From assembly GCA_015655485.1 (NCBI GenBank), contig JAATEZ010000196.1, forward strand, positions 1 through 14,313: a DNA stretch of 14,313 nt. Reading direction: 5' to 3'. Origin of the DNA: Lactobacillales bacterium (GTDB taxonomy: Bacteria; Bacillota; Bacilli; Lactobacillales; Vagococcaceae). This document shows positions 1 to 6,930 of this stretch, in pieces. The notes under the pieces are model-generated. The model made no database searches. It worked only from the letters and a program-made list of their open reading frames with translations, and was not told the DNA's origin. The first letter of the stretch is position 1; every line of letters begins with the position of its first letter. Made by a program: the position numbers and the translations under genes.

Positions 1-1587
1 ACTTAAAAAAGCTGCTTTTAATTGATCGCAGCGGTGAGCCATAATTTCTTGGCGATCTTTTGAGAAAGAGTTCAGATCCACTTGAAAATCAGGTGCATAG
101 AATTCAGATAAGTGCTGATAAATTTCTGTCGCATTCTTCACGTCGAGCATCTCTGACTCTTCTATCAAAGGACATATAACATATATTTGATCTCCTTTGT
201 TCAATTCTTTTCGGGTCCAGTCTAAAATATTTTCAAGTTGGGCGGGACGGACCCATCTGGTTTCTACAGGCAGCCGTCCTTTTGGCAATTCATCGATTAC
301 TGAAACATCCATTTCACCAAAAGCTGTGATCGCCAAAGTTCGCGGAATCGGCGTTGCTGTCATAGAAAGAACATCTGGATCCAGTCCTTTTTCTCGTAAG
401 GATCTGCGCTGATCAACCCCAAACCGATGCTGCTCATCTGTAATGACCAGACCTAAACGATGAAACTGCACTCCTTCTTGGATCAATGCATGCGTGCCAA
501 CGATGACATCAAGCTCTCCAATTGCCAATTCATTTAAAATCTGTTTTCTAGCCTTCGCTTTCGTCGAACTTGTCAGCAAAGCGATCCTTACTTCCAGTGG
601 ATCAAACAGCTGATTCAAACTCTCGATATGCTGCTCGGCCAAAATTTCAGTCGGTACCATCAATGCGCCTTGAAACCCCGCTGTGACAACAGCATAAAGA
701 GCGATTGCAGCAACCACTGTTTTGCCGCTGCCCACATCGCCTTGCAGCAGACGCTGCATAGATTGCTTACTTCGCAAGTCTCGGCAAATCTCATTCGTCA
801 CTTTTTTCTGAGCATCCGTTAATGTGAACGGCAGACTTTGCGTAAATTTTTTTAATTTTTGCACATTATATAAAATAGACTGGCCCTTGCTAAGATTCTT
901 TTCCTTATACTTCAAGCCTTGCATACGCAAGTGAAAAAGAAAAAATTCCTCAAAAATAACTTGTCGTCTGGCTTGATGACTTTCCTCCGCGGTATTAGGA
1001 AAATGCATGGCAAACATGGCTTGTCGTTTCCCAATCAAGTGATAATGCTGTGTTAAATAGACTGGTAAAATTTCTTGAATTTCCTCGCCATATTGATCAA
1101 AACCTTCGTGGATCAACTGAATCAGCGTATTTTGACGTATTTTTTTATTGACATGGTAAATTGGAGCAAAATCATTTTCTAAATCCGCTGGGCTTCCTAA
1201 AATTTTCATTCCTGTCAATGATTTGCGCTTAGCATCCCATTTACCAAAAATAGCGATCTCTGTTCCTAAAACTACCTTATCTTTTAGATAACTTTGATTG
1301 AAGAAAGACACATTGATCACCGCTGAATTTTGCATGATCCGAAAGTTCAAGCGGTTTTTCTTATAACCAAAATGACTGACTACTGGTTCTGCCACAACCA
1401 TTCCTTTTAATGTCACTTTTTCCTGATCTTGGATCTCTTCAATGTCTTTTGCCTGGATATCCTCATAACGAAAGGGGTAATAGCTGAGGAGATCATTTAT
1501 TGTGATCAACCCTAATTCAGCTAAATTTTCCGCAGTTTTAGGACCGACTCCAGCTAATACAGTCACAGGATCGTATATAGATTTCAA
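1..1587 (-). CDS. recG: ATP-dependent DNA helicase RecG (5' part; 3' end beyond window edge)
   Basis: RecG remodels stalled replication forks and Holliday junctions in the cytoplasm using ATP. The first 529 codons are here; the family is usually about 680 residues, so roughly 150 lie outside. The start is TTG at 1587, because a strong GGAGAGGAG site lies six bases upstream and no in-frame ATG fits. The N-terminal wedge/OB region comes first. Walker A GDVGSGKT follows near residue 282, then DEQHRFG near residue 381 and the MTATPIPRTLA motif. The segment YVICPLIEESE begins the second RecA-like domain. After residue 502 the sequence (VDLNSFSKDRQEIMA onward) lacks the LLHG motif I expect there, although IM and the spacing to a terminal S resemble the family. 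The last 27 codons may therefore be divergent, damaged or rearranged. A 224-base gap separates recG from fakA upstream. Confidence 0.9.
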   Translation of the reverse strand, partial: MKSIYDPVTVLAGVGPKTAENLAELGLITINDLLSYYPFRYEDIQAKDIEEIQDQEKVTLKGMVVAEPVVSHFGYKKNRLNFRIMQNSAVINVSFFNQSYLKDKVVLGTEIAIFGKWDAKRKSLTGMKILGSPADLENDFAPIYHVNKKIRQNTLIQLIHEGFDQYGEEIQEILPVYLTQHYHLIGKRQAMFAMHFPNTAEESHQARRQVIFEEFFLFHLRMQGLKYKEKNLSKGQSILYNVQKLKKFTQSLPFTLTDAQKKVTNEICRDLRSKQSMQRLLQGDVGSGKTVVAAIALYAVVTAGFQGALMVPTEILAEQHIESLNQLFDPLEVRIALLTSSTKAKARKQILNELAIGELDVIVGTHALIQEGVQFHRLGLVITDEQHRFGVDQRRSLREKGLDPDVLSMTATPIPRTLAITAFGEMDVSVIDELPKGRLPVETRWVRPAQLENILDWTRKELNKGDQIYVICPLIEESEMLDVKNATEIYQHLSEFYAPDFQVDLNSFSKDRQEIMAHRCDQLKAAFLS

Positions 1588-1621
1588 TGATTTCTCCTCT
1601 CCATGATCATTTTCGTTTTTT

Positions 1622-1651
1622 CTCTTACTAGAAAATATATCTCTTTGTCAA
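1622..1651 (-). promoter_or_regulatory. Possible recG promoter
   Basis: A perfect TTGACA box reads on the minus strand at 1646-1651. The best -10 at 18 bases is TAAGAG (1622-1627), which matches the consensus poorly. It sits about 35 bases upstream of the recG TTG start, in an AT-rich gap after the fakA terminator. The position is right but the -10 is weak. Confidence 0.3.
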
Positions 1652-1762
1652 TTATGAACTTGTGACTTCTTAAGATAAAAAATCTTACAGCTCCATTAGT
1701 TTGACTTATCTATTGCTCAAAGCCCAACATGCCTCCTTCAGCTTTTCACTTATGTAGAAATA

Positions 1763-1794
1763 AGTAAAGCCAAACTATTTGGTTTGGCTTTACT
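1763..1794 (-). terminator. Hairpin terminator downstream of fakA
   Basis: The arms AGTAAAGCCAAAC and GTTTGGCTTTACT form a perfect 13-bp stem around a six-base loop, 18 bases past the fakA stop. On the minus strand it is followed by only a modest T-rich stretch (TTATTTCT). It probably ends yloU-fakA transcription. The rest of the recG-fakA gap (1588-1762) shows nothing else beyond the possible recG promoter and a weak AT-only palindrome near 1670-1686. Confidence 0.65.
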
Positions 1795-1811
1795 TCATCT
1801 TTTCGTCTGAT

Positions 1812-3497
1812 TTATTCTGCTGAAAAAAGGAAAGGATAAATCGGCTGTCCACCTTCATGAAGCTCCACTTCTAGATCCGGATTAATTGCCTTGACTTCTT
1901 TAGACAATCGCTCGGCTTGTGACACGTCACTGTCTTCACCAACAAAAATCGTGATGATCTCCGTATCATCGGTGATCATTTTTTTTAAAGTTTCTACTGC
2001 CGCTTCAAGAACAGCAGGTTTCGAAACAACGATTTTGCCATCGACCATACCGATAAATTCATCCTTTTTGATTTCAATTTTATCAATAATCGTATCACGT
2101 ACCGCTGTAGTCACCTGGCCACTGACCACATCCTGCATCATTTCCGTCATCACTTTTTTATTTTCTTCTAGCGTCCATTGATCGTTGAACCCTAACATAG
2201 CGGTCATTCCCTGAGAAATCGTTTTAGCCGGCACGACTGCTACAGCTGTTTCACTAACTTGCGCGGCTTGATCTGCAGCCATAAATATATTTTTATTGTT
2301 GGGGAGGATCAGCACATTATCTGCATGAACTTCTTCGATCGCTTTGACAATATCTTCCGTACTCGGATTCATTGTTTGTCCGCCGCTGATAATGTAGCTG
2401 GCACCTAAACTGCGAAACAGTTCCTGGATACCCTTCCCGGCAGCAATAGCAATCACAGCATAAGGAACTCTTTGTTTATTCTCTTGTTTTTCTGCTAAAG
2501 CTTCTTGCTGGTCATGCTCCAAAATCGTTTCATGCTGTAAACGCATATTGTCGACTTTGATCTTGATAAGTGAACCATATTTTTGCCCATAATTTAAAAC
2601 TTCACCCGGGTGTTCCGTGTGGACATGGACTTTGATGATTTCATCATCCGCAACAACTAATAAAGAATCTCCTAATTCATTTAAATAATTTCGAAAAACA
2701 TCATAATCAAAAGAACTATCGACTGTCTGGCCTTCGCCAATTTTAACCATGATCTCTGTGCAATAGCCAAACTTGATGTCTTCAGTAGCCAACTGGCCTT
2801 GAACCGAGCGATGATGAGCAGCATTGACCATCTCAGTCATTTCGGCAGGACTAGGTTGATAAACTTCTTCAGCAGGTGCTTTACCGCTCAGATATTCTAA
2901 AAATCCTTCGTAAATAAATACCAAACCCTGTCCGCCGCTGTCAACCACACCAACTTCTTTTAAAACAGGGAGCAGATCCGGCGTTTTGGCTAGAGCTCTT
3001 TTTGCTCCTTTGAGAACAGACTCCATTACTTCAGTACAGTCATCTGTCTCTTGCGCTTTACGCTCACCTACTCTGGCTGCTTCACGGGCAACTGTTAAGA
3101 TAGTCCCTTCCACTGGCTTCATCACAGCTTTATAAGCTGTTTCCACACCATGTGTGAAAGCAGCTGCTAACTCCGCCGCAGTTAAGTCGACCACATCAGG
3201 GATCTGTTTTGAAAAACCTCTAAACAGCTGTGAAAGTATCACACCAGAATTCCCGCGCGCGCCCATTAAAAGCCCTTTAGATAAAAGAGCAGCTAGTTCA
3301 CCCACTTTATCCGTAGTGGCCAGTTTGACTGCTTTCGCCCCACTTGTCATAGATAAATTCATATTTGTTCCAGTATCGCCATCTGGAACCGGAAATACAT
3401 TAAGTGAATTGACATATTCCGCATTTTGATCCAAACGATTTGCAGCCGCCTGAACCATTCCCTGGAACTGACTTCCACTAATTGCTGTAAGTTTCAA
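1812..3497 (-). CDS. fakA: Fatty acid kinase catalytic subunit FakA (DAK2 domain, YloV family)
   Basis: FakA phosphorylates fatty acids carried by FakB proteins, giving acyl-phosphate for phospholipid synthesis; it acts in the cytoplasm. The 561-residue length is normal for the family. The N-terminal DhaL/DAK2 kinase domain shows the Mg-ATP motif PVPDGDTGTN at residues 37-45 and GARGNSG at 79-85, followed by VVDSGGQG near 184-191. The middle domain has Cys246 (GYCTEIMV) and His291/His293 (KVHVH), matching the zinc-binding Cys and two His known in staphylococcal FakA. A DegV-like C-terminal region follows and ends YPFLFSAE. The start is TTG at 3497, chosen because GAAGGAGG lies just upstream. 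It follows yloU by 61 bases and is probably cotranscribed with it, as in Bacillus yloU-yloV. No FakB gene is in this window. The serine dehydratase genes found between yloV and recG in Bacillus are absent here. Confidence 0.93.
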   Translation of the reverse strand: MKLTAISGSQFQGMVQAAANRLDQNAEYVNSLNVFPVPDGDTGTNMNLSMTSGAKAVKLATTDKVGELAALLSKGLLMGARGNSGVILSQLFRGFSKQIPDVVDLTAAELAAAFTHGVETAYKAVMKPVEGTILTVAREAARVGERKAQETDDCTEVMESVLKGAKRALAKTPDLLPVLKEVGVVDSGGQGLVFIYEGFLEYLSGKAPAEEVYQPSPAEMTEMVNAAHHRSVQGQLATEDIKFGYCTEIMVKIGEGQTVDSSFDYDVFRNYLNELGDSLLVVADDEIIKVHVHTEHPGEVLNYGQKYGSLIKIKVDNMRLQHETILEHDQQEALAEKQENKQRVPYAVIAIAAGKGIQELFRSLGASYIISGGQTMNPSTEDIVKAIEEVHADNVLILPNNKNIFMAADQAAQVSETAVAVVPAKTISQGMTAMLGFNDQWTLEENKKVMTEMMQDVVSGQVTTAVRDTIIDKIEIKKDEFIGMVDGKIVVSKPAVLEAAVETLKKMITDDTEIITIFVGEDSDVSQAERLSKEVKAINPDLEVELHEGGQPIYPFLFSAE

Positions 3498-3558
3498 TTA
3501 AATAATCCTCCTTCAGATTGCCGCCTTCCATGGGCAAGCTTTCACCGCATACTTTTAC

Positions 3559-3921
3559 CTAGTCAGGTAAGACACGAACACCTTGGACAAATACATTGAC
3601 CGAGTTAGCTGTGATACCTAACATCGTTTCCAAATTATATTTGACTTTTTCTTGCACATTACGACAAACTTCCGAGATTTTCGTTCCATACATCACAATA
3701 ATATAAACATCAATCGCCACGCCATTTTCCTCCTGACGGACAACGACTCCGCGAGCATAATTATCTTTACCCAAAATTTCATTTAAATTATCACGAATCT
3801 GATTTTTACTTGCCATTCCCACGATACCATAAATATCAGTAGCCGCTCCACCGACAACTGTTGCGATCACTTCATTTGTGATTTCAATAGTTCCAGCTTG
3901 GGTTTTGATTTTAACAGCCAT
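3559..3921 (-). CDS. yloU: Asp23/Gls24-family envelope stress protein (YloU-like, DUF322)
   Basis: This 120-residue Asp23/Gls24 protein is the partner gene found next to fakA in most Firmicutes. It begins VKIKTQAGTIEITNEVIATVVG and contains GVAIDVYIIVMYGTKISEV and VNVFVQGVRVLPD, the usual strand-helix pattern of the family. There is no signal peptide or membrane segment. Relatives are linked to envelope stress and membrane association, but the exact job of YloU is not known. The ATG at 3921 is preceded by AAAGGAGG at good spacing. It is read divergently from rpmB and leads the yloU-fakA pair. Its TAG stop falls inside a small 6-bp hairpin (TTACCT/AGGTAA) at about 3554-3569, a feature of unclear meaning. 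Confidence 0.88.
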   Translation of the reverse strand: MAVKIKTQAGTIEITNEVIATVVGGAATDIYGIVGMASKNQIRDNLNEILGKDNYARGVVVRQEENGVAIDVYIIVMYGTKISEVCRNVQEKVKYNLETMLGITANSVNVFVQGVRVLPD

Positions 3922-3966
3922 TTATTACTGCCTCCTTTAGGTCCTAACCACCCATTTTCTTTCATT

Positions 3967-3995
3967 ATTCTATCATACAGACTCCGCAAATAAAA
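3967..3995 (-). promoter_or_regulatory. Probable yloU-fakA promoter
   Basis: On the minus strand an extended -10 TGATAGAAT places TAGAAT (five of six consensus bases) at 3967-3972, about 45 bases before the yloU ATG. The -35 at 17-base spacing, TTTTAT (3990-3995), is weak, which is acceptable with an extended -10. Confidence 0.45.
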
Positions 3996-4067
3996 GAGAA
4001 ATCAACGAAAAGACAGTTGACAACACATTTAATCTACAAAAAAACTCGCAAATAGAACTGATTTATC

Positions 4068-4096
4068 TTGCAATCAAGCTCCGGCTATGATAAATT
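4068..4096 (+). promoter_or_regulatory. rpmB: Probable rpmB promoter
   Basis: TTGCAA (4068-4073) is followed at exactly 17 bases by TAAATT (4091-4096), with a TGA extended -10 in front. This would start transcription near 4103, about 50 bases before the rpmB ATG. A second TTGACA at 4017-4022 has no partner at correct spacing. The rest of the 232-base divergent gap shows no other signal. Confidence 0.6.
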
Positions 4097-4153
4097 ATTC
4101 TAGTATGAGCAAAGATTCTGTCGCTCCAATATCAAAGCAAAGGAGGAAGAAAC

Positions 4154-4342
4154 ATGGCAAAAGAATGTTATATTACTGGACGTAAATCAAAAAGTGGAAA
4201 CAGCCGTTCTCACGCAATGAACGCTTCAAAACGTACTTGGAAACCTAATCTACAAAAAGTACGCATCATAGTAGATGGAAAACCTAAGAAAGTTTGGGTT
4301 TCAACTCGTGCTTTGAAATCAGGTAAAGTGGAACGTGCCTAA
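4154..4342 (+). CDS. rpmB: 50S ribosomal protein L28 (bL28)
   Basis: This 62-residue protein is full length and carries the L28 signatures: CYITGRKSKSGN, RSHAMNASKRTWKPNLQKVR and VWVSTRALKSGKVERA. It is a large-subunit ribosomal protein. It has one cysteine only, so it lacks the paired CxxC zinc motif of the zinc-binding L28 type. The start has an excellent AAAGGAGGA site eight bases upstream. It is monocistronic, transcribed divergently from yloU-fakA and convergently with the stp-prkC-rsgA-rpe-thiN group, and closed by its own terminator. This isolated placement next to yloU is the usual arrangement in Firmicutes, although no sporulation gene spoVM is seen here. Confidence 0.97.
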   Translation: MAKECYITGRKSKSGNSRSHAMNASKRTWKPNLQKVRIIVDGKPKKVWVSTRALKSGKVERA

Positions 4343-4358
4343 ACAATCATAAACTTTT

Positions 4359-4400
4359 AAAGAGAGCATCCATTAAGTAATGGGTACTCTCTTTTTTATT
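4359..4400 (+). terminator. rpmB terminator, possibly bidirectional with thiN
   Basis: The arms at 4359-4374 and 4379-4394 form a 16-pair stem (AAAGAGAG outside, CCATT inside) with one C-A mismatch and one G-T wobble, closed by an AAGT loop. Six T residues follow at 4392-4397. The convergent thiN gene ends 35 bases away, and in the minus direction the stem is followed by TTTAAAAGTTT, so it may also serve thiN weakly. Confidence 0.85.
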
Positions 4401-4434
4401 TAAAAACTAAATAGGACCGGTCTGAATAAAAAAA

Positions 4435-5085
4435 TCAATCCCTGCTTTGAATCACTGCCACAACTCCTGAATCGAATGAAAACTCAGCAGTTTCATCTAA
4501 AAATTCATTGCTGCCATAAGAAAAAGGACCGGAAATATTCTCATTTATCAACAAATATTTTGTATGATAAAGAGATAAATTTTTCACAGCAGTTAAACAA
4601 ATAAAACCCAGATATTTCATTTCAGCTATTTTTTTTATTTTGTGCTGCCCAGATAAATAATAAGTAATGCTGTTCTGCCTGTCTTTTATACTGATCTGAC
4701 TTACTCTTTCTGCAAACCGTTCCTCCAATGGCAGCCATAAATTCGACAAAAAATGGTCTATACGGCCACCAGTTGCGCCGATAATCGACACTAAAGCAGC
4801 AGGTGTTTCTTGGAAAATAGCCAGCAAAGCCAGTTGCGTGTCTGTATCATCTTTTTCCGCCACCGATGAGTAGATTTTTGAAACTTGATTTCTCACTCTG
4901 CTCAGCTCGGCTTTACTTAGAGAATCAAAGTCGCCAACTGCCATATCGGGAACGATCCCTCGATTTAAAAGATAAAGGGCTCCTTTATCTACGCCGATCC
5001 ATTTCACTTTTCTTTTTAAATAACCACTTAAGTCCGGCCAATCTTGCGGATCTCCTCCCGCAGCTAATACATACTCTTGACTCAT
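4435..5085 (-). CDS. thiN: Thiamine pyrophosphokinase
   Basis: ThiN transfers pyrophosphate from ATP to thiamine, making thiamine pyrophosphate in the cytoplasm. The protein has 216 residues, normal for the family. It shows IGVDKGALYLL (30-40), the PDMAVGDFDSLS motif (46-57), EKDDTDTQLAL (78-87) and IGATGGRIDHFLSNL (102-116), which form the catalytic and ATP-binding surface. The C-terminal domain carries SYGSNEFL, the usual thiamine-binding region, and ends VVAVIQSRD. Its ATG overlaps the rpe stop by four bases (ATGA), so translation is probably coupled to rpe. It is the last gene of the operon and converges with rpmB. TPP serves enzymes such as transketolase in the same pentose phosphate branch as Rpe, but the pairing is mainly conserved synteny. 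Confidence 0.94.
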   Translation of the reverse strand: MSQEYVLAAGGDPQDWPDLSGYLKRKVKWIGVDKGALYLLNRGIVPDMAVGDFDSLSKAELSRVRNQVSKIYSSVAEKDDTDTQLALLAIFQETPAALVSIIGATGGRIDHFLSNLWLPLEERFAERVSQISIKDRQNSITYYLSGQHKIKKIAEMKYLGFICLTAVKNLSLYHTKYLLINENISGPFSYGSNEFLDETAEFSFDSGVVAVIQSRD

Positions 5086-5735
5086 GCTCGTGCAACTTCC
5101 CTTAACGCTTGGATTCTCTCTCCAGGGAATTCAGCATTATAAATATAGGATCCCGCCACAAATACCTCTGCTCCAGCAGCTAAGCATTTTTCGGCTGTTT
5201 CTGGAACGATCCCTCCATCCACCTCAATTTCAAACTGGTAATGGTTCTTTTCTCTTAATGATTTGATCTCAACAATTTTTTCTAACATAGCAGAAATGAA
5301 GCTTTGTCCCCCAAATCCTGGATCAACCGTCATGATCAGTACAAGATCAGCCAAATACAAAACATCTTGGATCATACTAATTGGTGTTCCAGGATTCACA
5401 ACGACCCCAGCTTTCACTCCCATTTGTTTGATCATCTGCAACGCTCGATGCAAATGATGAGTGCTCTCTTGATGAATAGTGATGATGTCGGCTCCTGCCT
5501 TTGCAAAATCGCTGATATAATTTTCCGGATCCGTAATCATCAAATGGATATCCAACGGCAATTTTGTGATGGGCCGAATCGATGCAACCACATTAGGACC
5601 AATCGTTATGTTTGGAACAAATTGACAATCCATCACATCTACATGGATATAATCCGCTCCTGCTTTTTCAACCAATTGAATATCTCTTTGTAAGTTGGCG
5701 AAATCTGCACTTAAAATCGATGGTGCAATTTTCAT
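5082..5735 (-). CDS. rpe: Ribulose-phosphate 3-epimerase
   Basis: Rpe interconverts ribulose 5-phosphate and xylulose 5-phosphate in the pentose phosphate pathway. The 217-residue TIM barrel is complete. It begins MKIAPSILSADFANL, then shows HVDVMD (31-36) with the metal and catalytic His31 and Asp33, HLMI with His64, the phosphate-binding loop MTVDPGFGGQSF (135-146), and EVDGG with catalytic Asp173, followed by VAGSYIYN. Residue 37 is Cys where many relatives have Gly; E. coli has Asn there, so I do not treat it as damage. The ATG at 5735 is preceded by AGGAGTG. It lies 13 bases after rsgA and overlaps thiN by four bases, inside the same operon. Confidence 0.95.
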   Translation of the reverse strand: MKIAPSILSADFANLQRDIQLVEKAGADYIHVDVMDCQFVPNITIGPNVVASIRPITKLPLDIHLMITDPENYISDFAKAGADIITIHQESTHHLHRALQMIKQMGVKAGVVVNPGTPISMIQDVLYLADLVLIMTVDPGFGGQSFISAMLEKIVEIKSLREKNHYQFEIEVDGGIVPETAEKCLAAGAEVFVAGSYIYNAEFPGERIQALREVARA

Positions 5736-5748
5736 TTTTCATTCACTC

Positions 5749-6648
5749 CTACTTTTTATTTTTACCATATACGGGTTTTCTTTTTTCGATTTCATTTAAA
5801 AATTGTAAATAGTTCTCATAGCGGGTCGGCATGATCTCGCCTGTTTCAACTTCTTCTTTTACTTTGCATCCGGGTTCGCGGCGATGCAGACATTCTCGAA
5901 ACTTGCACGAAGCTGAAGCCCTGACAAACTCTGGAAATTGTTTAGATAATTCCGATGCTTCCATTTCCAAAAAATCAATAGCGCTGAAACCAGGCGTATC
6001 CGCTACCAATCCGTCGTATAGCGGCAATAACTCCACATGTCTGGTTGTATGCTTTCCTCTGCCCAAAGATTCAGAAATAGCTGCCGTTTTTAATTGTAGT
6101 TCCGGCGAGATCGCATTTAGCAAAGTTGATTTTCCTGCTCCCGACTGTCCCATAAAAACAGTGGATCTTTCCGGAAAACAGCGTTCTAATTCTCTGACCC
6201 CTTCCTGCCGGTCTTCTCTTTTAGGCAAAAGGAAAGTATAACCTATTTTTTCATAGTTCTTCTGTATTTTTTTCATTTGCTGAAAAGCCTCTTTATCTAA
6301 TAAATCAGTCTTCGTTATAAAAATAATGGGCTTAACTAAAGCATACTCCAATGTTATTAAGAACCGATCCAACAAATTAAAAGAAAACTGAGGTTCTACA
6401 CAACTTGTGATGACGATTCCCTGATCAACATTGGCTATCTGAGGCCGGATCAATTCATTTTTGCGAGGTAAAATTTCTAACAAATAACCATCTGTCAAGT
6501 TTTCACTTTCAAAAATCACTTGATCTCCCACTAAAGGAGTAATATTCCGATTTCGAAAGTTTCCTCGTCCTCTAGTTTGATAGGTGACACCATTTTTGTA
6601 AACGTAATAAAATCCACTTAGTGCTTTTCTTATTTGGCCTTGTGGCAA
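5749..6648 (-). CDS. rsgA: Small ribosomal subunit biogenesis GTPase RsgA
   Basis: RsgA is a circularly permuted GTPase that checks late maturation of the 30S subunit. All 299 residues are present. An N-terminal OB fold (about 1-65) is followed by the permuted GTPase motifs in the order G4 TKTD (112-115), G1 GQSGAGKS (167-174), G2 GRGKHTTR (196-203) and G3 DTPG (217-220). The C-terminal zinc domain has Cys248, Cys253, His255 and Cys261 (CKFRECLHRREPGC). The start is TTG at 6648, supported by GGAGGT six bases upstream and the family-typical N terminus. It follows prkC after an unusually long 282-base gap that contains a terminator-like hairpin and a possible promoter, so it may be partly uncoupled from stp-prkC. 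RsgA homologues are known PrkC substrates in Bacillus, which suits the neighbourhood. Confidence 0.95.
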   Translation of the reverse strand: MPQGQIRKALSGFYYVYKNGVTYQTRGRGNFRNRNITPLVGDQVIFESENLTDGYLLEILPRKNELIRPQIANVDQGIVITSCVEPQFSFNLLDRFLITLEYALVKPIIFITKTDLLDKEAFQQMKKIQKNYEKIGYTFLLPKREDRQEGVRELERCFPERSTVFMGQSGAGKSTLLNAISPELQLKTAAISESLGRGKHTTRHVELLPLYDGLVADTPGFSAIDFLEMEASELSKQFPEFVRASASCKFRECLHRREPGCKVKEEVETGEIMPTRYENYLQFLNEIEKRKPVYGKNKK

Positions 6649-6754
6649 ATAACCACCTCCGTCATGTTCTTTTAGTTAACTCTACTGAAACTTTTTCTAT
6701 AATGCAAGTATCAGCCACATTTTTTTATTTTGAACAACTTCCATTAAAAATATT

Positions 6755-6835
6755 TCACTGGATTTTTTCATCTTCAAGTAAAAAAACAGGCTCTGAACAA
6801 CTTTTTTGATCAATCATCAGAGCCAAGTTGTCCAT
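6755..6835 (-). CDS. Possible 26-residue leader ORF upstream of rsgA
   Basis: An ATG at 6835 with GAAGGA seven bases upstream opens a 26-codon frame ending in TGA (6755-6757). It begins MDNLALMIDQK and ends EDEKIQ. It has no recognisable domain, membrane segment or run of one amino acid. It runs straight through the terminator hairpin and its T-tract, so translation of it would block hairpin formation. It may be chance; I call it only because of the ribosome site and the position. Confidence 0.2.
   Translation of the reverse strand: MDNLALMIDQKSCSEPVFLLEDEKIQ
6780..6824 (-). terminator. Intrinsic terminator between prkC and rsgA
   Basis: On the minus strand GGCTCTGA (6824-6817) pairs with TCAGAGCC (6796-6789) across a 20-base loop, followed by TG and seven T residues (6786-6780). 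It would end some stp-prkC transcripts before rsgA. The flanking CAACTT (6830-6825) can pair instead with AAGTTG in the loop (6803-6798), giving an interleaved alternative fold. Confidence 0.6.
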
Positions 6836-6870
6836 AACCTATTCCTTCTTATACATAAATTCATCTAAAA

Positions 6871-6899
6871 ATTTTATAATTTTTTGCAAAACGAGTCAT
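6871..6899 (-). promoter_or_regulatory. Possible promoter for the rsgA leader
   Basis: On the minus strand ATGACT (6899-6894) and TAAAAT (6876-6871) are spaced by exactly 17 bases. Transcription would start near 6864 and give a leader of about 215 bases before rsgA. The region is very AT-rich, so a chance match is likely enough to keep confidence low. Confidence 0.3.
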
Positions 6900-6930
6900 G
6901 ATGAAAAACGAGAGCCATTGAACCCAACTG

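Noticed and set aside
1700..1735. Mini-ORF with AGGAGG on the minus strand between fakA and recG
   Set aside because: It has only six codons and the ribosome site is one base from the ATG, too close to work.
5193..5195. General stop-codon reassignment as the explanation for internal stops
   Set aside because: TAA, TGA and TAG all end intact genes in this window (for example TAG ends yloU, TAA ends rsmB and rpmB, TGA ends rpe), so no codon looks reassigned; the coordinates are only a nominal anchor in rpe.
5619..5633. Cys37 of Rpe in place of the common Gly after VMD
   Set aside because: This position varies in the family (E. coli has Asn), and all catalytic residues are present.
5304..5693. 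Long open frames opposite rpe, rsgA, fakA and prkC
   Set aside because: They lie antisense to strongly conserved genes, lack ribosome sites and show no recognisable protein family.
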